Assembly: GCF_000943545.1 (NCBI RefSeq)
Contig: NZ_JTHP01000004.1
Location: forward strand, 1-64,000
Reading direction: 5' to 3'
DNA from: Paenibacillus terrae
GTDB lineage: Bacteria; Bacillota; Bacilli; Paenibacillales; Paenibacillaceae
Length of the DNA: 64,000 bases
Under the pieces are notes generated by a model. The model was not told where the DNA came from. It worked only from the letters and a program-made list of their open reading frames with translations, and ran no database searches. Below, piece after piece: positions 1 through 7,411 of the stretch. Every line of letters starts with the position of its first letter. The stretch's first letter is position 1. The translations under genes were made by a program, and so were the position numbers.

Positions 1-9
1 ACACGACGA

Positions 10-963
10 CTAACACGGGACCTCCATCCCTTTTCCATGACGTTCGTTGCGGTTGTTTTTACGGCGGTTCAATCTGGCAAACAGAAAGTCCGCCAATTGA
101 TGGGCGCTACTGCTGCGATCTGACATCATCCGCCCGGTTCTGTCATCGTCCCACACATGCGGAAGCCAACGCATCCAATTCCATTCACTTTCCTCACGCT
201 CATCATAAAAGGAAGCGATTTTCACTTCATCCGGCGAGTGACGGACAGTCACCTGTGCCAGAATCACTCTTAATGCTGCAAGAGTATGCTCTCGCTCTCC
301 AACCAGTCCAACCACCTTGGATTGAAACAGCGGCAAGGCAATGGAAGCAGCATCCACCAGACGAAACTCTTCCCCCAATTCATCCGCAGCTCCCAGCAAC
401 GGGTCTCGGTCATAGCCGTCCGGGCGTGGGATTTGCAGCTTGATATGAAACGGAACTTGTCCGGTTCCAATACGCACTTGCAAAAAATCCTCATCCTCCG
501 GCGAACGCTCCCAGAGAGAGCTGTTACGGTTTTTGACGATTTGAGCGCAGATTTGCGGGTCACCGTGAATTTCATATAGCGTGCGAATTTGCTCTTCGCG
601 TTTCAATTCGAGCTCTTCCCGATGCTTCTGGAGCTGTTCCCGATACATCCGGTCACGTTCCTCCAGCTTGCGCTTGTATTCCTTCTTATTGTTCAAATAC
701 ACGAAAAAAGGAATGGTATAGGATGTAAGCATCATGACCACAGTAACCATCTGGAACATCAGGTAGTTACTGTTGCCCATCTTGCCTGTTTTGCTCATAT
801 ATACGTAAAAACCAATCGTTACCAACGTCATCATTAACGGAATAAGTATAGATATAATGGAAAAAGACGGCTTGCTCGGCTCAGCCGGAGGCCGTAAAAT
901 CTCCAGCTTCTCCTCTCGGAGCGCCGGTCTTAATCTCGGGGAGCGCTGGTATAATACATTCAA
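10..963 (-). pseudogene. essC: EssC/YukB-type type VII secretion ATPase, N-terminal part, frame broken at window edge
   Basis: EssC is the membrane FtsK/SpoIIIE-like motor of the type VII (WXG100) secretion system. The frame starts at TTG behind an AAAGGGGGA-type RBS. It goes straight into the post-FHA region (QRSPR, then EILRPPAEP), followed by two membrane segments (about residues 34-55 and 66-90), a charged coiled coil (about 92-130) and the domain with the WNWMRWLPH signature (about 260). The N-terminal FHA domains of Bacillus and Staphylococcus EssC are absent. After 317 codons the frame stops at TAG (12..10), but the next frame continues as a hydrophobic strand (LVVV) where the family is expected to continue. 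One base missing near the GGG run at 17-19 would explain this. The frameshift could be real or a sequencing error. The ATPase domains lie outside the window. Confidence 0.75.
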
Positions 964-1030
964 GACAAAAGTCCCCCTTTTCGCTTACTATTTCATTTTA
1001 CCAAGGTTTCATATAATTTCATGTGTGTAT

Positions 1031-1351
1031 TTACCCATTTTTTTCACTTTGAAACAGCGAGCGCCGTCCATATACAGGAGCTTCGTCCTGGGTTGTCGAA
1101 AAAGCGCGCTGAATACGCACCGTACAGCCTTCCCGCAGACCCGCTCCTATCAACAGCTGGTCGTCCTCCACCCTGAACCAAAGCCCCTCCGGGAATTTTG
1201 CTTCCATAATATATTGCATTCCTTCCGCCGGAGGCTCACCAAAAATACGCACACCCAGCATCAGCTTCAAATGATCTACCGAGTATTCATCAGCCACCTC
1301 GATGTCAAACCACTCTGTTTCCTGTCGTCCCGAAAGCACGGTCAGGATCAT
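1031..1351 (-). CDS. yukD: YukD/EsaB-like ubiquitin-fold protein of type VII secretion
   Basis: This 106-residue protein resembles the YukD/EsaB family, small cytosolic ubiquitin-like proteins encoded in type VII secretion loci and needed for or regulating WXG100 export. The N-terminus (MILTVLSGRQETEWFDIEV) gives the beta-grasp start, followed by a helix with DHLKLMLG and a strand with VRIQRAF. It is longer than the roughly 80-residue B. subtilis protein because of a C-terminal tail. The start follows GGGAGGG with good spacing. It lies 67 bases upstream of essC on the same strand, with no essB/yukC between them. The assignment rests on fold-like pattern plus context. Confidence 0.75.
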   Translation of the reverse strand: MILTVLSGRQETEWFDIEVADEYSVDHLKLMLGVRIFGEPPAEGMQYIMEAKFPEGLWFRVEDDQLLIGAGLREGCTVRIQRAFSTTQDEAPVYGRRSLFQSEKNG

Positions 1352-1744
1352 CTGTCATCCCTCCCGATCCTTAATATATACAGTAAAGCTCACACAAACA
1401 GCCTATTTTCTATAAAAATATGGCTATCGTAACTGTAGCATCCGCCTATTAGACTGTCAATTTGTTACAAACTACCCACTCGCACTATAAAATCATGACT
1501 TTAGTTGTATTTTTATATCTTAAAAGAGTCATATGAATCAATAAACTATATTTTCAGAGTTTTGTAGAATTCGCATATACGTCATTTTGTCGATGGGTTA
1601 AACCAAATTCGATTGTTTACCAGAGTATTGTGAACACTTTGTAAATTTTTCAGACCTTTATGTTTTTATAAGGTGTTTTTAAGGTAATTTTAAGAAACGG
1701 GCTCTACAATAAAGTCATGAAATAACTCAAGCGAGGTGATTTTT
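1352..1744. other. AT-rich intergenic region between divergent units
   Basis: About 390 bases separate the type VII secretion genes (leftward) from the small gene at 1745 (rightward). It is strongly AT-rich and has no convincing open frame. A TACAAT hexamer at about 1704-1709 could be a -10 for the rightward gene, but no good -35 accompanies it. Promoters for both directions presumably lie here. Confidence 0.4.
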
Positions 1745-1984
1745 GTGAGAACATTAATTACATTTCAAAACAAACGTATTCCCGTATACTTCAACCAAGA
1801 AAACAAACAACCTGTACAAAAAACATTAAAACTTCTAAGCAACACTTTGGAGAACAAAATCTCCAGAGGCAAGCGTGCCCTTCAAAAATGTCTTAACTCT
1901 TTGATCAGTATAGAAATTGTCGGTTGTGAAGCCATCCTGCATAGCGTTAGTGAAAATGATTCATTGGCACTGTCCCTCTACTAA
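1745..1984 (+). CDS. Small basic protein of unknown function (79 aa)
   Basis: I do not recognise this family. The GTG start at 1745 is preferred over the in-frame GTG at 1736, because the latter is part of the Shine-Dalgarno sequence (GCGAGGTGAT, 4-5 bases before 1745). The product is a soluble, lysine-rich protein with a helical middle (about residues 23-45), two cysteines and no signal peptide or membrane segment. The stop codon lies in the loop of an intrinsic terminator, so the gene is a tightly packed single-gene unit. It lies next to type VII secretion genes but on the opposite strand, so no functional link can be claimed. Confidence 0.6.
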   Translation: MRTLITFQNKRIPVYFNQENKQPVQKTLKLLSNTLENKISRGKRALQKCLNSLISIEIVGCEAILHSVSENDSLALSLY

Positions 1985-1998
1985 GAGGGACTTTTTTT
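1972..1998 (+). terminator. Intrinsic terminator overlapping the stop codon of the small gene
   Basis: A perfect 8-bp stem (GTCCCTCT / AGAGGGAC) with a 4-base loop is followed by seven T. The TAA stop (1982-1984) lies across the loop and the 3' arm. Confidence 0.85.
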
Positions 1999-2016
1999 GT
2001 TCCGAAATCATAGCAA

Positions 2017-2045
2017 AAAAGAGAGAGTGACTAAGCACTCTCTCC
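2017..2045 (-). terminator. Intrinsic terminator for the leftward 50-aa gene
   Basis: On the minus strand GAGAGAGTG pairs with CACTCTCTC around a short loop and is followed by a T run. It lies about 65 bases downstream of the small gene ending at 2110. Confidence 0.75.
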
Positions 2046-2109
2046 GTATCAGCGGCTTTGAAACATGATACATGTAACTAGCCGAACCTATCATTTTATA
2101 GCAATCTGC

Positions 2110-2262
2110 TTATAGTATTCTTTTGCGATAACCTTTTTTGCCGCCTCGTTCCAACTTCTGCGCCTTCTCAATTCGTATTCTAAACAGTTCCAGTAAATTA
2201 GCGCGTGTATGCTCTTCCCGGCAGTTGTCCAGCTTTTTCAGGATAAAACGGTCAATGGACAT
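2110..2262 (-). CDS. Small basic hypothetical protein (50 aa)
   Basis: This short frame has an ATG, a good RBS (AAAGGAG, 10 bases upstream) and a downstream intrinsic terminator. The product begins MSIDRFILKKLDNCREEH and ends in a run of Lys, Arg and Gly. It has about 15 basic against 7 acidic residues and a predicted amphipathic helix over most of its length. A role as a small basic regulator, comparable in size and charge to Fur-regulated basic proteins, is possible, but no family was recognised. The overlapping second frame at its 3' end is also open (ending KEYYKQIAIK) but has no start codon, so a frameshifted longer relative cannot be excluded. Confidence 0.5.
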   Translation of the reverse strand: MSIDRFILKKLDNCREEHTRANLLELFRIRIEKAQKLERGGKKGYRKRIL

Positions 2263-2478
2263 ATGACTCAGGCTCCTTTACAACATGCTGCCCCTGCTTT
2301 CCAAGGGGATGATCAGACTATCCATTTTTAACCATTCTGCTTGTAGTTTAAACACGTAGGCACCCTGTTGGAAAAGACAGGAAGGATTACATAACCTTTA
2401 AAAAGGGTAAATACATAAAGTTTCAAAGGATTGACCGCTTTAAATCTGGAAGCTATGAACAAGGAGCGAGCAGAAACT

Positions 2479-3498
2479 ATGGAAAAGCACAGATTGGCTA
2501 AAATAGGCTGGATATTTTTATACACTTTGTTGTTGCTGACAATTCTGTCTGCATGTAGCAGGGAAAAAGCCTCTACCCGCAGTATGGCCCAACATGAGGC
2601 TGAGGCCCGCGCCTACACTGTTACCGGCAACCCAAACCAGAATACGTCCTCTCTAGATGAACGAGCTGCCAATCGCACCCCTGTACACCAACAAGGCAGC
2701 AGTTATGTCGAAATATCAGGCGACGTAAATATAGACAGAAAAACCGTAAAGGTCACAGGGCGCTCCAACCTCCCCGCCGGAGCGCGGATTAAGGGTAATC
2801 TCGCGGTCAAGAACTCCCTGCTCACCGGATACACAGACGAAGCAACTGTTCAAAAGGACGGAAGCTTTGTACTTCGTGTGCAACGGCCAGGCATACAGGG
2901 CAGCATGGATCTGACGGTTTTGTTCCGTCCGGCTGACCAAGACGACCCGATACGCAATCTTTACGGCAGCGGTGGTGAGAAATTGGAAGGGCCCTATGTA
3001 TATCAATACGAAGAAAAGGAACAGCTTCGGCAAGAAGTCCGAATTGGCGCGGAGTTTGATCCTGAGCAGGAACAAAGCACCCCGCTGGTTAAGCCTGTCT
3101 GGAACAAACCAAAGGATTACGGTAGCCCCAAAGTGTGGATCAAGCCGGATATGAAGCAGGAAGGCAACTATTATCATGTATATGCGCGCAGTAATTTGCT
3201 GGAAGGATCAGATGTCAAGCTCACTATTGATTTCCCGGGACGCTGGCAGTTTGGCTATGATGATCAAACCAAAGTCATGCCTGACGGCTCTTTCAGCATG
3301 AGGGTCAAAAAACCGAGCCTGGCTAATCGTTACACCATGGCTATAAGCTTCGAGCCTAACGAAGACATATGGGCGAATTCGAAACGAGTATACGGAGCAA
3401 GCGGAGAGCATCTTTCCGGCACGCTAGTTAAATCCGCAGACGACAAAGAGGGCTCCAAACGGATTGAAGCCCGTATCCCTATTCAACCCAAATCATAA
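2479..3498 (+). CDS. Lipoprotein with two tandem copies of one beta-rich domain
   Basis: This is a secreted protein anchored to the outer face of the membrane. The start at ATG 2479 gives a classical lipoprotein signal: a KHR-type n-region, a hydrophobic core (about residues 9-22) and a LSAC lipobox, with Cys near residue 26. After a polar linker come two related domains (about residues 80-180 and 220-325). Each has a VTGRSNL or VYARSNL strand, a DGSF turn, RVQRP or RVKKP, and a closing LYGSGGEKLEG or VYGASGEHLSG motif. This indicates internal duplication. No enzyme motif is visible; a binding or scaffolding role in the envelope is inference. It converges on the L,D-transpeptidase gene. Confidence 0.75.
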   Translation: MEKHRLAKIGWIFLYTLLLLTILSACSREKASTRSMAQHEAEARAYTVTGNPNQNTSSLDERAANRTPVHQQGSSYVEISGDVNIDRKTVKVTGRSNLPAGARIKGNLAVKNSLLTGYTDEATVQKDGSFVLRVQRPGIQGSMDLTVLFRPADQDDPIRNLYGSGGEKLEGPYVYQYEEKEQLRQEVRIGAEFDPEQEQSTPLVKPVWNKPKDYGSPKVWIKPDMKQEGNYYHVYARSNLLEGSDVKLTIDFPGRWQFGYDDQTKVMPDGSFSMRVKKPSLANRYTMAISFEPNEDIWANSKRVYGASGEHLSGTLVKSADDKEGSKRIEARIPIQPKS

Positions 3499-3539
3499 TT
3501 GGACAGCATGGATTGCAGAGTATTGTAACTTGTCGGTCA

Positions 3540-3878
3540 CTAAGGCTGTATGGTGACCGGCGTGCCGATGCTAACCTTTTCCTGAAGCTCCAGCACATCC
3601 TTGTTTTGCATACGTATGCAACCATGCGACACCAGCTTGCCAATGGACCAAGGCGCATTAGTGCCGTGGATTCCATAATGCGGCTTGGACAGCCCCATCC
3701 AGAACGCTCCGAAGGGGCCGCCGGGATTGGGCTGTTTATTGATGATGGTAAATTGTCCGTATGGCGTCTGTGTAGCAATTTTACCAATACCGACCGGATA
3801 ACTAAGTACGGTCTGATCTCCATCTTTTAAATACAGACGACGATCCGACAAACTCACTACAATACTATAATTCGGCAT
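3540..3878 (-). CDS. L,D-transpeptidase, YkuD-type catalytic domain only
   Basis: The YkuD domain cross-links peptidoglycan or attaches proteins through a cysteine acyl-enzyme. The 112-residue product is essentially just this domain. It has the N-terminal strands ([16 protein letters not shown]), a [10 protein letters not shown] segment, the conserved His of YGIHGTN, and the active-site motif SHGCIRMQN carrying the catalytic Cys. It has no LysM domain and no signal peptide, unlike the 164-residue B. subtilis YkuD, so its route to the wall is unclear. The RBS is GAGGGGTGA before ATG. It converges with a lipoprotein gene. Confidence 0.88.
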   Translation of the reverse strand: MPNYSIVVSLSDRRLYLKDGDQTVLSYPVGIGKIATQTPYGQFTIINKQPNPGGPFGAFWMGLSKPHYGIHGTNAPWSIGKLVSHGCIRMQNKDVLELQEKVSIGTPVTIQP

Positions 3879-3954
3879 ATACTCACCCCTCTACAGGATA
3901 TGCCGACCACACCGCAGATTCTCTTGTGATTTTTACAAATAACCTTTCTTCATC

Positions 3955-5052
3955 TCACCACTCCACATCACGTCTCCAGCCACTTCGATTACCGCCTCGG
4001 CCCTGATTTGTGCTTGAACGTTGATCCTTTTTCCGCCGATCTGCTTCTTTACGTGCCTGATACTCCAGCTCCCGCTGCATTTTGCGATAGTTGTTCACTC
4101 TGGATTCAGATAGCTCACCACGCTGCACAGCCTCCTCTACCGCACATCCCGCTTCTCCCTGATGCTTGCAGTCTGCAAAACGGCAATTTTGTGCCATTTC
4201 AGTAATATCCGCGAAGGTATTCGCGACCCCGGTGGAATCATCCCACAGATTCAGTTCACGCATTCCCGGCGTATCCAGCAGAACGGCTTGCTTCAATATG
4301 GGGAACAACTGTCGGTGGGTGGTCGTATGACGCCCTCGACTGTCCTCTTCCCTCACATCCTGTGTAAGCTGAACTTCGGCCCCGGACAGCCAGTTCACAA
4401 TCGTTGATTTGCCGCTGCCGGATGAGCCTGTTAAGGCTACTGTGCGTCCGGGTTGAAGAAACGCCTCCAACTGCTCTCTCCCTTCATTCTGCAAAGCGGA
4501 AATAACGATGACAGGCACACCGGGGGCAACCCCCTCCGCTTCGGCCACCCGCTCTTCCACATCGAAACAAAGATCGCTTTTGCTCAACACAACGACCGGA
4601 TCGACCCCACTGTTCCACGCCATAATTAGATACCGTTCCAGCCTGCGCACATTAAAATCGTGATTCAGTGCATTGACGAGAAAGAGCGTATCTACATTTG
4701 TCGCAATCAGCTGCTCCTTCGTCTCAAAGCCCGCAGCCTGCCGGGATATCCGACTTTTACGTGGCAGCACGGCATGAATGACTGCATCCGAGGTTCCATC
4801 TGGCACGGTGACAGCCACCCAATCCCCCACAGCCGGCATTTCTGCCGGATCGACAATAGCATGTCTCAGCTTGCCGGAAGCAGCTCCCCAGCGTTCTCCA
4901 TCCATAGTCATAAGCTTTACTTTTTGACCATAATCGGCAATCAGACGGGCAGGGCGTACCTGTGTATTTTCTGCTCGTTCTTCAAAGCTTTGTTTCCATT
5001 GATCCCAAAAGCCGTTCCAGTAATCAGACCAGCCGTATTCATGTATACTCAT
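3955..5052 (-). CDS. rsgA: RsgA/YloQ-type circularly permuted GTPase, probable paralogue
   Basis: RsgA is a GTPase that helps late 30S subunit maturation. The start at 5052 follows AGGAGG with 6-base spacing, giving 365 residues against about 295 for typical RsgA. The order of motifs is permuted as in the family: G4-like SKSDL, then the P-loop GSSGSGKST, then DTPGMREL. The zinc-binding CRFADCKHQGEAGC follows. Before the GTPase is an OB-like domain; the protein ends in a highly charged Lys/Arg tail. The usual rsgA lies beside prkC and rpe, which are absent here, so this is likely a second copy whose specific role is unknown. Confidence 0.85.
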   Translation of the reverse strand: MSIHEYGWSDYWNGFWDQWKQSFEERAENTQVRPARLIADYGQKVKLMTMDGERWGAASGKLRHAIVDPAEMPAVGDWVAVTVPDGTSDAVIHAVLPRKSRISRQAAGFETKEQLIATNVDTLFLVNALNHDFNVRRLERYLIMAWNSGVDPVVVLSKSDLCFDVEERVAEAEGVAPGVPVIVISALQNEGREQLEAFLQPGRTVALTGSSGSGKSTIVNWLSGAEVQLTQDVREEDSRGRHTTTHRQLFPILKQAVLLDTPGMRELNLWDDSTGVANTFADITEMAQNCRFADCKHQGEAGCAVEEAVQRGELSESRVNNYRKMQRELEYQARKEADRRKKDQRSSTNQGRGGNRSGWRRDVEW

Positions 5053-5161
5053 TGTTTTCCTCCTGTGAATCATCGTTTATTGCTGATGTTTAAAGTTGAT
5101 GTTTTTTTATTTTCGTGCTATTCGGTGTTTATAAATGTTCTCTCCCGCGAGCAAACAACGC

Positions 5162-5189
5162 AAAAAATCCGCAGGGAAACCCCTGCGGA
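5162..5189 (-). terminator. Second of two near-identical tandem terminators
   Basis: A nine-base-pair stem (TCCGCAGGG / CCCTGCGGA) is followed on the minus strand by a T run. It repeats the sequence of the hairpin at 5233-5267, about 65 bases away. Confidence 0.75.
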
Positions 5190-5232
5190 GGGTGTATGAT
5201 TCAGGCCGAGGCTATCCCAAGACCCTAATCAT

Positions 5233-5267
5233 AAAAAAATCCGCAGGGAATCACTCCCTGCGGATTT
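5233..5267 (-). terminator. Intrinsic terminator of the 22-aa peptide unit
   Basis: A perfect 13-bp stem (AAATCCGCAGGGA / TCCCTGCGGATTT) with a 5-base loop is followed by a long T tract on the minus strand. It lies about 64 bases after the stop of the small peptide. Confidence 0.88.
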
Positions 5268-5330
5268 CATCGGTTCTACTGCTCAACCGAATGCCATGTA
5301 AAAACTATACTTATTTCATATAGTCTTCAA

Positions 5331-5399
5331 CTATGCATCATCCGTGCGGGAGACAACGTCATACTGCTGCTGAACCGATCCATTCATGTTCGTACGCAT
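5331..5399 (-). CDS. 22-residue peptide with its own promoter and terminators
   Basis: A short frame starting MRTNMNGSVQQQYDVV and ending RTDDA is preceded by an AGGAGGAGG ribosome binding site 9 bases upstream. A strong promoter lies at 5430-5458 and tandem terminators follow. The peptide is polar, without a hydrophobic core or signal sequence, so it does not look like a type I toxin or a bacteriocin. A second frame starts at an ATG that directly abuts the RBS (MLYAYEHEWIGSAAV, 15 residues). Either peptide, or the RNA itself (about 190 nt), could be the product. No family was recognised; function is unknown. Confidence 0.6.
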   Translation of the reverse strand: MRTNMNGSVQQQYDVVSRTDDA

Positions 5400-5429
5400 A
5401 TAACATCGCCTCCTCCTAAAATTTCCTTA

Positions 5430-5458
5430 ATCATACAAGTCCACAATTCGTCTGTCAA
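5430..5458 (-). promoter_or_regulatory. Sigma-A promoter of the 22-aa peptide gene
   Basis: On the minus strand a perfect -35 TTGACA (5453-5458) is followed after 17 bases by -10 TATGAT (5430-5435). The transcript would start near 5423, just before the AGGAGGAGG RBS. Confidence 0.8.
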
Positions 5459-5499
5459 GTCTGCCGCAAACCTTTTTTTAAAATCTTTTCAAGTTTCTT

Positions 5500-6096
5500 T
5501 TAGCGCACTTGATCCCAACGCGTCCACATCTCACGTGGATTCAATTCATACATTTCACGTTCCCTGTACATAAATTGATGCATAATCAGCTCACGCCGAA
5601 TTGTCGCAAAATCCTCATGATACTGCTTAATCCACTCGTTTAGCTCACGTTCAGGATACACGCGGCCCGGCTCCAGCTTTTCTGCCAGCATTTGAAGCAC
5701 GATCAGCTTTTTCTTGTATTGCGAGGGAATTTGACGCAGCTTGCCGTCCTTGGAAAAAAAATTGCGCAAGACTGTCGCTTCCAGCGTTTCATTAACCTCT
5801 GACATTTCTTCCTCCCCCTCTCCTTTTTCAAAAATAAACCGCACTGTCGCTTCGGCATGCTGCCTGATCAGTTCAGGATTCAGTGTGAAATATACCGTAT
5901 TCTTATCACGCCGCTCCTTGATTAACCCCGCTTCACGAAGCTTGGAAGCATGATGCGTGACAGTCGGTTGGGATAAATTCAGTTTTTCCGCCAACGCCTG
6001 ACCATGCATCTCTCCACGTGACAAGAGCAGTAATATACGCATACGCGTAGGATCAGCAAGCGCTTTATGATAGTTGACCATTTTATCCAGTTGCAT
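5500..6096 (-). CDS. ArsR-family transcriptional regulator with C-terminal DUF2087 domain
   Basis: This is a DNA-binding repressor or sensor. Residues 1-80 form an ArsR winged helix (ALADPTRMRILLLLS, then the recognition helix LSQPTVTHHASKLREAGLI and the wing RRDKNTVYFTL). Residues about 110-195 match the DUF2087 type (KDGKLRQIPSQYKKKLIVLQ, then YPERELNEWIKQYHEDFATIRREL). No CxC metal site of classical ArsR/SmtB is visible, so the signal is probably not a metal bound there. It is divergent from the bacillithiol-disulfide reductase gene. A palindrome at its predicted transcription start suggests autorepression. Confidence 0.85.
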   Translation of the reverse strand: MQLDKMVNYHKALADPTRMRILLLLSRGEMHGQALAEKLNLSQPTVTHHASKLREAGLIKERRDKNTVYFTLNPELIRQHAEATVRFIFEKGEGEEEMSEVNETLEATVLRNFFSKDGKLRQIPSQYKKKLIVLQMLAEKLEPGRVYPERELNEWIKQYHEDFATIRRELIMHQFMYREREMYELNPREMWTRWDQVR

Positions 6097-6169
6097 CGTT
6101 AACGCCTCTTTTCATCACTAACTACTCTCCGTATACTTTGCGTGAAAAATTAAATTCCACACATAAAAA

Positions 6170-6183
6170 TAGATATATATCTA
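6170..6183. promoter_or_regulatory. Palindromic candidate operator of the ArsR-family regulator
   Basis: TAGATATATATCTA is a perfect 14-base inverted repeat placed directly downstream of the -10 box, over the predicted start of transcription. This position is typical for autorepression. Palindromes in AT-rich DNA can arise by chance, so binding is inference. Confidence 0.5.
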
Positions 6184-6212
6184 ATTATATGATTGTTAAA
6201 AATAGTTGTCAA
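6184..6212 (-). promoter_or_regulatory. Consensus sigma-A promoter of the ArsR-family gene
   Basis: On the minus strand TTGACA (6207-6212), a 17-base spacer and TATAAT (6184-6189) match the consensus at all twelve positions. Such a strong promoter fits a gene that is normally repressed. Confidence 0.85.
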
Positions 6213-6283
6213 TTGTAGCATTCTTTTACTTCTTTCTGAAAACGGCTGGATATTGTGTACGCATTGCGGTAGGATGATATTAC

Positions 6284-6312
6284 TTGACTTTTGTGCAGAG
6301 ATTGCATATATT
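6284..6312 (+). promoter_or_regulatory. Sigma-A promoter of the bacillithiol-disulfide reductase gene
   Basis: TTGACT (6284-6289), 17-base spacer, TATATT (6307-6312). Transcription would begin near 6319, leaving a leader of about 100 bases before the ATG at 6418. Confidence 0.75.
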
Positions 6313-6417
6313 CAATTGTTTCGCCTTTCAAATTTTTTATAAATTAGCGCTTTGAAACGTCTACCATACTACTGCAAAACAGGCGCAACAGACCAATATA
6401 ACAGGAGGTTCATCGAG

Positions 6418-7389
6418 ATGCACGACGTAGTCATTATCGGAGGCGGGCCTTGCGGGCTGTCCGCTGCAATCGAATGCAGCCGCAGAGGCTTGCAAACCGT
6501 CATTATCGAAAAAAGTAACATTGTTCACTCTATTTTTCTGTACCCGACGAACATGCAGTTTTTCAGCACGGCTGAACTGCTGGAAATTGGCGATGTTCCG
6601 TTCAGTACGCCTAATGACAAGCCTTACCGTCATGAAGCACTGGCGTATTACCGCAAGGTGGCGACACATTATAACCTGGACGTCTGTCATTACGAGGAAG
6701 CAAAAACAATCACACGACAGGATGATGCTACATTTACTGTACATACGGTGAGCAAGCAGGGAATAGCCAAAACGTATTCGTCACGCTATGTCGTCGTGGC
6801 TACAGGATATTTTGATCATCCGAACTATTTGGGCATTCCCGGGGAACAATTAGATAAAGTTACTCATTATTTCAGTGAAGCCCATCCCTATACCGGCACG
6901 CGGGTCGCAATCATCGGCGGCAGCAATTCTGCGGTGGATGCAGCGATGGAACTCGTACGTGTGGGGGCTACCATTGACATGGTGTATCGCCGAACCGAAC
7001 TGTCTGAATACATTAAGCCGTGGGTTCGCCCACTGTTCGATAGTATGGTGCAAAAAGGAAAAATTACGCTCCATCTGGGCGCCCGCATCACTGAGATTCA
7101 TCCGGATTATGTAGTGGTCACCCCGTTGGAGGCAGCAGCTTTCCGGCTCGAAAATGATTTTGTACTGGCACTGACCGGGTTTCACCCGGAACGGAAGCTG
7201 CTGGAGTCTGTAGGTGTCCACATGGCTGAGGGTCTGGACAAACCGGAATATGATCCTTCCACGATGGAGACCAATATACCCGGTATATATGTGGCGGGTG
7301 TCATCGCTTCTGGCAGCAATGCCAATGAGGTGTTCATTGAAACAGGCCGCTGGCACGGTCGCCAAATCGCTGAACATATTCAAAGCTAA
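6418..7389 (+). CDS. ypdA: YpdA/Bdr bacillithiol-disulfide reductase (FAD/NADPH)
   Basis: Bdr reduces oxidised bacillithiol with NADPH in the cytosolic thiol-redox system. The ATG at 6418 follows AGGAGG and gives 323 residues, the family size. The FAD-binding motif VVIIGGGPCGLSAAIE contains the conserved active-site Cys near residue 14 that characterises YpdA. A second dinucleotide fold (VAIIGGSNSAVDAAMEL, about residue 163) binds NADPH. The C-terminus has IPGIYVAGVIASG. It lacks the CxxC of thioredoxin reductase. It is probably cotranscribed with the DUF441 gene 22 bases downstream. Confidence 0.88.
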   Translation: MHDVVIIGGGPCGLSAAIECSRRGLQTVIIEKSNIVHSIFLYPTNMQFFSTAELLEIGDVPFSTPNDKPYRHEALAYYRKVATHYNLDVCHYEEAKTITRQDDATFTVHTVSKQGIAKTYSSRYVVVATGYFDHPNYLGIPGEQLDKVTHYFSEAHPYTGTRVAIIGGSNSAVDAAMELVRVGATIDMVYRRTELSEYIKPWVRPLFDSMVQKGKITLHLGARITEIHPDYVVVTPLEAAAFRLENDFVLALTGFHPERKLLESVGVHMAEGLDKPEYDPSTMETNIPGIYVAGVIASGSNANEVFIETGRWHGRQIAEHIQS

Positions 7390-7411
7390 ATGAACTAAGG
7401 AGAACACATAT

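Noticed and set aside
857..1432. 191-codon plus-strand open frame
   Set aside because: It runs antisense to essC and yukD and through the intergenic region, with no RBS and implausible composition.
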